DNA of 29,534 bases, from NCBI GenBank assembly GCA_902525995.1, contig CABZJG010000005.1:1-29534 (forward strand), read 5' to 3'. The notes under the pieces are model-generated. The model did no database searches. It worked only from the letters and a program-made list of their open reading frames with translations, and was not told the origin of the DNA. This document shows, one piece after another, positions 25,290 through 29,534 of this stretch (position 1 is the stretch's first letter; each line of letters begins with the position of its first letter). A program made the position numbers and the translations under genes. This DNA comes from Paracoccaceae bacterium. Its GTDB lineage: Bacteria; Pseudomonadota; Alphaproteobacteria; Rhodobacterales; Rhodobacteraceae.

Positions 25290-25778
25290 CTACCCTTGAA
25301 TTTTCCAGCTGCCGTCCGCCATGCGGCAGGCAGTGCCGTACCCTTGCTGTTTGGTGCCACCGACCATAATTTCTTGGGTGTATTCCCGGCAAACCGTGGT
25401 TTCCGTGTAATAGGTCCGCGTGGCCGTGACGCTTCCGCTATTGCCACTGTCTGGGTTTGACCATGTCATGGCTTGGTTTGTCGGCGCTGTTTCCAGCGTT
25501 CTTTGATAGGTGGTGCGCATCATTTGGCGATCAAGCTTATCTAGCGATGCCCCGATATCTCCACCAATTATGGCCCCAGCCAGCAACCCGGCCATGGTAA
25601 ACAGGGCTTGGTTGTCTGACCCCTGTGCGGCTTGGTTGGCCAATGTTCCGCCCACGACCGCGCCGCTAAAAACGCCAATGGTTTCTTTCGGACCGGCCTC
25701 ACCGCTGCCTTCTGTAACAACGGTCTGACAGGCGGACAGGCCGAGCGTCAGGACCACTAATGCTGCAAAGTACTTCAT
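25290..25778 (-). CDS. Outer-membrane lipoprotein, 17-kDa surface antigen family
   Basis: A 162-aa lipoprotein with signal peptide and lipobox GLSAC (lipidated Cys17). The body has a glycine-zipper-like segment (GVFSGAVVGGTLANQAAQG and AGLLAGAIIGGDIGASLD, about residues 35-80) and the family C-terminus with VCREYTQEIMVGGTKQQGYG and ACRMADGSWKI. Such proteins are common in Rhodobacteraceae and Rickettsia; their molecular role is poorly known and is probably structural in the envelope. The frame stays open 27 codons further upstream, but GGGAGA just before this ATG and the signal peptide fix the start at 25778. Confidence 0.88.
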   Translation of the reverse strand: MKYFAALVVLTLGLSACQTVVTEGSGEAGPKETIGVFSGAVVGGTLANQAAQGSDNQALFTMAGLLAGAIIGGDIGASLDKLDRQMMRTTYQRTLETAPTNQAMTWSNPDSGNSGSVTATRTYYTETTVCREYTQEIMVGGTKQQGYGTACRMADGSWKIQG

Positions 25779-25957
25779 AAACTGTCTCCCTTTGGGGAAA
25801 ATATATATTTTAACTTCTTTGCGAACAAGACCATAGGGCCACAAAACCCTTTCAGCCAAAAAATTGTTTCGGGATAAATAACCAAGGATTGCCGAGCTGA
25901 AATCAACAGGCTTTTAGAAGTGCGATCTTCACAAAAGCGTGACGGCTCGTTGGCTGT

Positions 25958-26200
25958 TCACACTGTTTCAGTCACCACGATGTTTCGTGCACTGAATTCG
26001 GCCCTTAACGACGCGAGAACATTACGGCCGTTGACTGCAGAGCGCAGCGCGGCATTGATGTTCGCTTTTGCGGAACTGGATTCGGCAATTTTCAGCACCA
26101 CGCGCTGGCTGTCATTACCATTGTAAACCACCTCTTTTTGACCGATTAGAGAGGTGCGGAGACCTAAAAAATGTTGACCATCAAGACTATGAAAATACAT
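25958..26200 (-). CDS. Small hypothetical protein, 80 aa
   Basis: I do not recognise this protein. It has 80 residues, with a beta-like first half (GQHFLGLRTSLIGQKEVVYN) and an alanine-rich second half that could be helical (SSSAKANINAALRSAVNGRN). It has no signal peptide, membrane segment or cysteine. AAGAGG lies 9 nt before the ATG, the best support for it being a real gene. An overlapping plus-strand frame of 68 codons (25920-26126) has no comparable ribosome binding site. Confidence 0.55.
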   Translation of the reverse strand: MYFHSLDGQHFLGLRTSLIGQKEVVYNGNDSQRVVLKIAESSSAKANINAALRSAVNGRNVLASLRAEFSARNIVVTETV

Positions 26201-26344
26201 AAGACAAAACCTCTTAACTACGGCCTTACTCTAGCAATCCGTTTGAGTCGCGCAGAGTCTTGACGCTACGGATCACAAAATATTGGGGATCACTGTCTCT
26301 ATATTGCAACATATGCCATTCTCACTGCCTTGATCGGTGAGGTA

Positions 26345-26482
26345 ATGTGCAAAACCAATTTGTCAAACAAGCCTATCAAAGAAAAACTTGACGCTAAGAT
26401 TCCGTGCGACAAGAATATTCAAAGCGCGCATTCTATTCTAGAGGACCGAGTACAGAATACTGCTCATAAATCAACAGTTTGA
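26345..26482 (+). CDS. Possible 45-aa small protein
   Basis: A short open frame encoding 45 residues, Lys- and Asn-rich with two cysteines (MCKTNLSNKP near the start, DAKIPCDKN in the middle), ending one base before the stop of the convergent micro-gene at 26483. GAGG is present but only 2 nt before the ATG, which is poor spacing. No family is recognised. It may be chance; I include it because it is the only open frame in this 280-nt interval. Confidence 0.25.
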   Translation: MCKTNLSNKPIKEKLDAKIPCDKNIQSAHSILEDRVQNTAHKSTV

Positions 26483-26569
26483 CTACTTTGATTTTTTCAA
26501 AAGGTAGAGGTAAAGACAGGCCCCAAATATGAGAATTTCGGCAATCGTCAGAGTTCGAACAAGTTCCAT
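26483..26569 (-). CDS. Likely 28-aa single-pass membrane peptide
   Basis: The 28-codon frame encodes a short amphipathic N-terminus (MELVRTLT), a hydrophobic helix of about 16 residues (IAEILIFGACLYLYLL) and a basic KKSK tail, the form of a bacterial single-span membrane micro-protein with the C-terminus in the cytoplasm. AAAAAAGGAAAAG directly upstream gives a strong ribosome binding site (AGGA about 7 nt before the ATG). A perfect 12-bp-arm hairpin lies just upstream of that site. The function is unknown. The frame extends 40 codons further upstream but the extension runs through the hairpin and looks non-coding. Confidence 0.5.
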   Translation of the reverse strand: MELVRTLTIAEILIFGACLYLYLLKKSK

Positions 26570-26586
26570 ATTCTTTTCCTTTTTTA

Positions 26587-26618
26587 CTCTGGCGAGGCAA
26601 AGTGCGGCCTCGCCAGAG
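26587..26618 (-). promoter_or_regulatory. 12-bp inverted repeat in the leader of the micro-protein gene
   Basis: Arms 26587-26598 (CTCTGGCGAGGC) and 26607-26618 (GCCTCGCCAGAG) are perfectly complementary around an 8-nt loop. On the minus strand the stem is followed by TAAAAAAGGAAAAG and the ATG at 26569, so it would form in the mRNA immediately 5' of the ribosome binding site. On neither strand is the stem followed by a T-run, so it is not an ordinary intrinsic terminator. A translational-control or transcript-stabilising element is the inference. Confidence 0.5.
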
Positions 26619-26715
26619 GAACTGAGCAATTTGGCATAACTTGGGGGAGATGGACCAAATTGCGGTCTGCTCTTCAGGTTCTGCCTCAACCTGCAGGTCC
26701 AAACCTACCTCCGCC

Positions 26716-26777
26716 ATGTGCACATAGTTTGGCTAGATTGTGCAGATCAGTTGATAAGTTATGCAGAATTCGTGCAC
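26716..26777 (+). promoter_or_regulatory. Palindrome and 21-bp-spaced direct repeats upstream of the response regulator gene
   Basis: This stretch holds a perfect 10-nt palindrome ATGTGCACAT (26716-26725), two copies of TTRTGCAGAW (26738-26747 and 26759-26768) whose starts are 21 nt apart, two helical turns, and a further GTGCAC at 26772-26777. The array ends 75 nt before the response regulator ATG. It may be an operator for that operon; no known binding motif is claimed. Confidence 0.35.
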
Positions 26778-26852
26778 GGGTGCGAAAACCCTTTGTGGTC
26801 TGGATTTTACTGTGCCAACTGCTACTCTATTGGCAACCACGGGATCCAAACC

Positions 26853-27539
26853 ATGCCGCATATTGTAATTGTCGATGATGAAGAAGACATCCTGTCCCCG
26901 CTGAAACAGATGTTGACCAGCGAAAGCCATCAGGTCGATGCGTTTTCTTCGGGGCGTCAGGCGCTGGATTATTTTCAAACCAAAACCGCAGATCTGGCGA
27001 TATTTGATATTAAAATGCCCCAAATGGATGGCTATGAGCTGCTCAAATCCGTGCGGCAGTTGCATCCAAATATTCCGGTTATTTTCTTATCATCAAAAGC
27101 CGATGAACAGGATCAGATCATTGGTTTTACGCTTGGCGCGGATGATTATGTCACCAAGCCCTTTAGCAAACATCTTTTGTTATTTCGGGTGGCTGCCGTA
27201 CTGCGCCGGCACGTTGCAACCGACAGCGGCAGCTCGCTTAAACCTGTTACCTGCGGGCCTCTTCGTATTGATGAAGACCGGCCTTTGGTTACGTGGAAAG
27301 AGGCACCGATTGATCTCACTGTAACCGAGTGCCTGCTGCTTTTGTCCTTGGCCCGCCGTCCCGGGTCGGTCAAAAACCGCCAGCAGCTAATGGATGCTGC
27401 CTACCAGGAAGCGATTTATGTCAGCGACCGAACCATCGACAGCCATATCCGCAATATTCGCCAGAAACTCAAAGCTTCAGACCCTAAATGCGACGTGATC
27501 TCAACGGTGCATGGGCTTGGCTATAAGCTCAAGATCTGA
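26853..27539 (+). CDS. OmpR-family response regulator, ChvI-like
   Basis: A 228-aa transcription factor: receiver domain (residues 1-120) with acidic pocket DDEED, phospho-acceptor Asp52 in LAIFDIKMPQMDG, the switch Ser in IFLSSKADEQ and Lys in YVTKPFS; then an OmpR/PhoB winged-helix domain (about 130-228) with LTVTECLLLLSLARRPG and SDRTIDSHIRNIRQKL. The AIFDIKMPxMDG block is typical of ChvI regulators, which control envelope, exopolysaccharide and host-interaction genes in alphaproteobacteria. The frame is open 45 codons further upstream, but the conserved fold starts here and GGGA lies 7 nt before this ATG. It is 2 nt upstream of its kinase gene, so the two form an operon. Confidence 0.9.
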   Translation: MPHIVIVDDEEDILSPLKQMLTSESHQVDAFSSGRQALDYFQTKTADLAIFDIKMPQMDGYELLKSVRQLHPNIPVIFLSSKADEQDQIIGFTLGADDYVTKPFSKHLLLFRVAAVLRRHVATDSGSSLKPVTCGPLRIDEDRPLVTWKEAPIDLTVTECLLLLSLARRPGSVKNRQQLMDAAYQEAIYVSDRTIDSHIRNIRQKLKASDPKCDVISTVHGLGYKLKI

Positions 27540-27541
27540 CC

Positions 27542-29098
27542 ATGTTGTTGCGCGGCATTCTATCCAAAATCATCGGTTTACTGCTGCTGTTTAACCTTGC
27601 ACTTTGGAGCTTTATATTTTTCACAGAAGACACCGCCTATCTTGAGATTACCAATAAACGTGACCGGCTCTATGAACGTGCCGTGATGTACCGGAAACTG
27701 ATCACCCCGCTTTTTGAAAATCAGTCACTTTCCGAGTTTGAGCGCAAATTGGCCATCGAAGGCTTGCTGCGCGACAGTGAATTGGCCGGCATTGGCAAAG
27801 TGGTGGTCAAACGGTTTTCGGACCTAAAATCGGCGGAAAGCTTTGAATATTTCAACGGTCAGAAACCGATCAAGCTAGTGCCGATTTCCGTGCAAGAGTT
27901 GGCACCCGAACCAGCAGCAGAGTTCGACGTGGCAAAAAACCGGTTTGATCCCTTTGAATACTTGTTCACCTTTTATAAAAACTTTGTCGATCTGCAATTG
28001 ATCACGGATCCGATTGTCCCGATCAGGGCAAGGTTTTCGATGCAGTACCATCGCATTGATAGCGGCCAGGATGCCTATGAACTTAAATATCTTGCTCCGA
28101 TTAAAATTGCGCGAAAAACGGTCGCCACACTTGAGGTTCGCGACAGTTATTTTCTGCGCGAAAGCTATATGGGTAAAAACAAATCCCGGCTGACCATATT
28201 GGCCGGCCTCTCGGCGCTCACTTTGGTGTTGGGCGTGTTCTTGGCCCTGTCGATCGCCTTTCCCATTCGCAGTCTTTCCAAACGGCTTAACCGCAAACTC
28301 AAAGCCGAAACAGTGTCTGAACAGTTAAACGATTTTCGGATCAAACGGTTCGAGCATCGGAAGGACGAAATTGGCTTTCTCTATCGTAATCTGGTGACAC
28401 TAAATAGGCAATTGTCCAAACTGTTTTCCGATAAAGAGCGCTTTGCAGCCGATGTATCGCATGAACTGAAAAATCCACTAGCTGCAATCATTGCGCATGT
28501 TGAAAATGCCCGTACAGAAACGACAAATACAAAGCAATCTGCGAAAGGCTTTGAAGCCATCCACGATCAAGCAGTGCGGATGAACAAGCTTATTTCCGAA
28601 ATATCTGAAGCCGCCATCGTCGACCATGATCTGGTGGCCACCAAACGCGAGAAATTCAATCTTTCTGAGCTGGTGCATGACCTGACCGGACATTTCAAAA
28701 CCGAGGCCGAGCGCGAAGGCGTCAAACTGGTGGCTGATTTGCAGTCGAACGTTAAGTTAACGGGCCTTCCTGACCGTATTGCGCAGGTTGTTATCAATCT
28801 TGTGGAAAACGCAATTAGCTTTTCCAAGCCAAATGGTGAGGTCTATGTAGAGCTGAAAAAATCTTGGCGCCGGGGCATTTCGATCTCTGTTTCCGATACG
28901 GGCCCCGGTGTGCCAGACGATTTGCACGATAAAATATTTGGCCGGTTTTTTAGCGCCCGAAGTGGGGCGGCTGAAAAACCAAATAGCTCCGGCTTGGGAC
29001 TTTATATTTGCAAGCAAGTGATTGAATCCCATGGCGGCAGCATCACGCAGGCTAATGGATCACCATTACCCGGCGCAACTTTTACAGTCCGTTTTTAG
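27542..29098 (+). CDS. Sensor histidine kinase, ChvG-like
   Basis: A 518-aa membrane kinase, partner of the upstream regulator. The first membrane helix is at about residues 8-28, a periplasmic sensor domain of about 190 residues follows, and the second helix is at about 220-242 (LTILAGLSALTLVLGVFLAL). HAMP-like linker sequence leads to the dimerisation domain with FAADVSHELKNPLAAI (phospho-acceptor His307) and then the catalytic domain with N-box INLVENAISFS, G1 SVSDTGPGVPDD, F-box IFGRFFS and G2 SSGLGLYICKQVIESHGG. Pairing with a ChvI-like regulator supports the ChvG assignment; ChvG proteins respond to acid or envelope stress, while the stimulus here is unknown. The usual length for ChvG is slightly greater (about 550-600). 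Confidence 0.9.
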   Translation: MLLRGILSKIIGLLLLFNLALWSFIFFTEDTAYLEITNKRDRLYERAVMYRKLITPLFENQSLSEFERKLAIEGLLRDSELAGIGKVVVKRFSDLKSAESFEYFNGQKPIKLVPISVQELAPEPAAEFDVAKNRFDPFEYLFTFYKNFVDLQLITDPIVPIRARFSMQYHRIDSGQDAYELKYLAPIKIARKTVATLEVRDSYFLRESYMGKNKSRLTILAGLSALTLVLGVFLALSIAFPIRSLSKRLNRKLKAETVSEQLNDFRIKRFEHRKDEIGFLYRNLVTLNRQLSKLFSDKERFAADVSHELKNPLAAIIAHVENARTETTNTKQSAKGFEAIHDQAVRMNKLISEISEAAIVDHDLVATKREKFNLSELVHDLTGHFKTEAEREGVKLVADLQSNVKLTGLPDRIAQVVINLVENAISFSKPNGEVYVELKKSWRRGISISVSDTGPGVPDDLHDKIFGRFFSARSGAAEKPNSSGLGLYICKQVIESHGGSITQANGSPLPGATFTVRF

Positions 29099-29153
29099 CA
29101 GCCTGAGCAAACTACCGGAATGCAAACAGAAATTAATTCGTGAGAACCGTCCA

Positions 29154-29534
29154 TTATGCCGCTGTGTTCCACTGCCAGCCAAGCGCGTCAAACACCGCGC
29201 GGTAGTGCCCCGCAAGCGCCTTTAGATCAGGCCCTGTCAAAGCATCTTGTTGTGACCATGCCTTGGTGGCAAGACCTAATATCCGTGGGGCCAACATAGG
29301 TTCAATCTGATGATCTTGCTGCGTAAACTCGCCCCAGAAAGCGCCTTGAACACCGACCACCTTATCCGCAATGTCCTGTGCGCCCGCCGGCACCGGATCC
29401 CAGTTGATGGTCTCTTCCAGCGCGACGATCGCGGCCCAGCTTGCCCCCCAATCCGCCGGATCTGAAGTATGTGCCATATCAAAATATAAATTCTGAGCTG
29501 GACACATGACCACGTCATAGCCCGCACGTGCGGC
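29154..29534 (-). CDS. Beta-N-acetylhexosaminidase (GH20), C-terminal fragment
   Basis: The 3' end of a gene that enters from beyond the window edge; about 126 codons are visible and the frame is open to the last base. The sequence YDVVMCPAQNLYFDMAHTSD followed by EETINWDPVPAGAQDIADKV, GVQGAFWGEFTQQDHQIEPM and LAPRILGLATKAWS matches the end of the GH20 barrel and tail of family 20 hexosaminidases, which remove terminal N-acetylglucosamine from chito-oligosaccharides. The GxQxxxWxE pattern is the substrate-holding Trp/Glu segment of this family. It is convergent with the kinase gene, with a 55-nt gap in which I see no clear hairpin. Confidence 0.85.
   Translation of the reverse strand, partial: AARAGYDVVMCPAQNLYFDMAHTSDPADWGASWAAIVALEETINWDPVPAGAQDIADKVVGVQGAFWGEFTQQDHQIEPMLAPRILGLATKAWSQQDALTGPDLKALAGHYRAVFDALGWQWNTAA

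Noticed and set aside
26587..26618. The 12-bp inverted repeat as an intrinsic terminator
   Set aside because: No T-run follows the stem on either strand; the T-tract on the plus strand precedes it.
26433..26723. 96- and 68-codon minus-strand frames before the response regulator
   Set aside because: They run through the hairpin, lack ribosome binding sites, and only the final 28 codons of the 68-codon frame have a good start context and membrane-helix pattern.
26718..26852. A 45-residue N-terminal extension of the response regulator
   Set aside because: The extension is Cys- and Trp-rich, unlike receiver domains, covers the repeat-containing upstream region, and the ATG at 26853 has a binding site and begins the conserved fold.
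1..29534. Mobile elements, CRISPR arrays, tRNA or rRNA genes
   Set aside because: I looked for transposase motifs, regularly spaced repeats and cloverleaf or rRNA signatures and saw none; a covariance-model search would be the decisive test.

Overview
The window looks like a chromosomal segment from a marine alphaproteobacterium of the Rhodobacteraceae (Roseobacter-type), with a base composition near one half G+C by eye. The lineage call is an inference. It rests on a FlgJ that lacks a muramidase domain alongside a separate SLT-type transglycosylase, a class III alcohol dehydrogenase followed by a Blh-type metallo-beta-lactamase-fold protein, a ChvG/ChvI-like two-component pair, and a GH20 hexosaminidase fragment. 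I see no insertion sequences, prophage genes, tRNA, rRNA or CRISPR arrays.

Region 1 (about 8-18310, minus strand) is a compact flagellar cluster. Reading in the direction of transcription: flgB-flgC-flgD-flgE-flgF, then flgG-flgH-flgI-flgJ-flgK-flgL, then an SLT-family lytic transglycosylase, an extra FlgF/FlgG-like rod/hook paralogue, an FlhG/MinD-like gene broken by one in-frame TAA, and the flagellar sigma factor fliA. FlgE (1358 aa) and FlgK (1427 aa) are about two to three times their usual size, whereas FlgL and the cap protein FliD are ordinary. Three strong -24/-12 (sigma-54) promoter matches lie just upstream of flgB, flgG and the extra paralogue, and a weaker one precedes the transglycosylase gene. 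This fits a sigma-54-driven middle class of genes with FliA as a later sigma factor.

Region 2 (18386-21024, plus strand) is divergent from flgB. It holds two unrecognised genes (a charged helical protein and a one-pass membrane protein) followed by fliD. Flagellin, MS-ring, export and motor genes, flgA, flgM and any recognisable flgN are not in the window.

Region 3 (21249-25273, plus strand) contains glutathione-dependent formaldehyde dehydrogenase, then a Blh-like MBL-fold hydrolase split by a TAA immediately followed by ATG, then htpG with a possible heat-shock promoter and a clear hairpin after its stop.

Region 4 (25290-29534) has a 17-kDa-antigen-type lipoprotein, an unknown 80-aa gene, a likely 28-aa membrane peptide gene preceded by a 12-bp-arm hairpin, a chvI-chvG-like response regulator/kinase operon, and the 3' end of a GH20 beta-N-acetylhexosaminidase gene that runs off the window. 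The items most worth a second look are the two independent single in-frame TAA interruptions in otherwise intact genes, the giant modular hook proteins (including a segment resembling a marine phage virion motif), the extra rod/hook paralogue, and the hairpin/micro-peptide locus.
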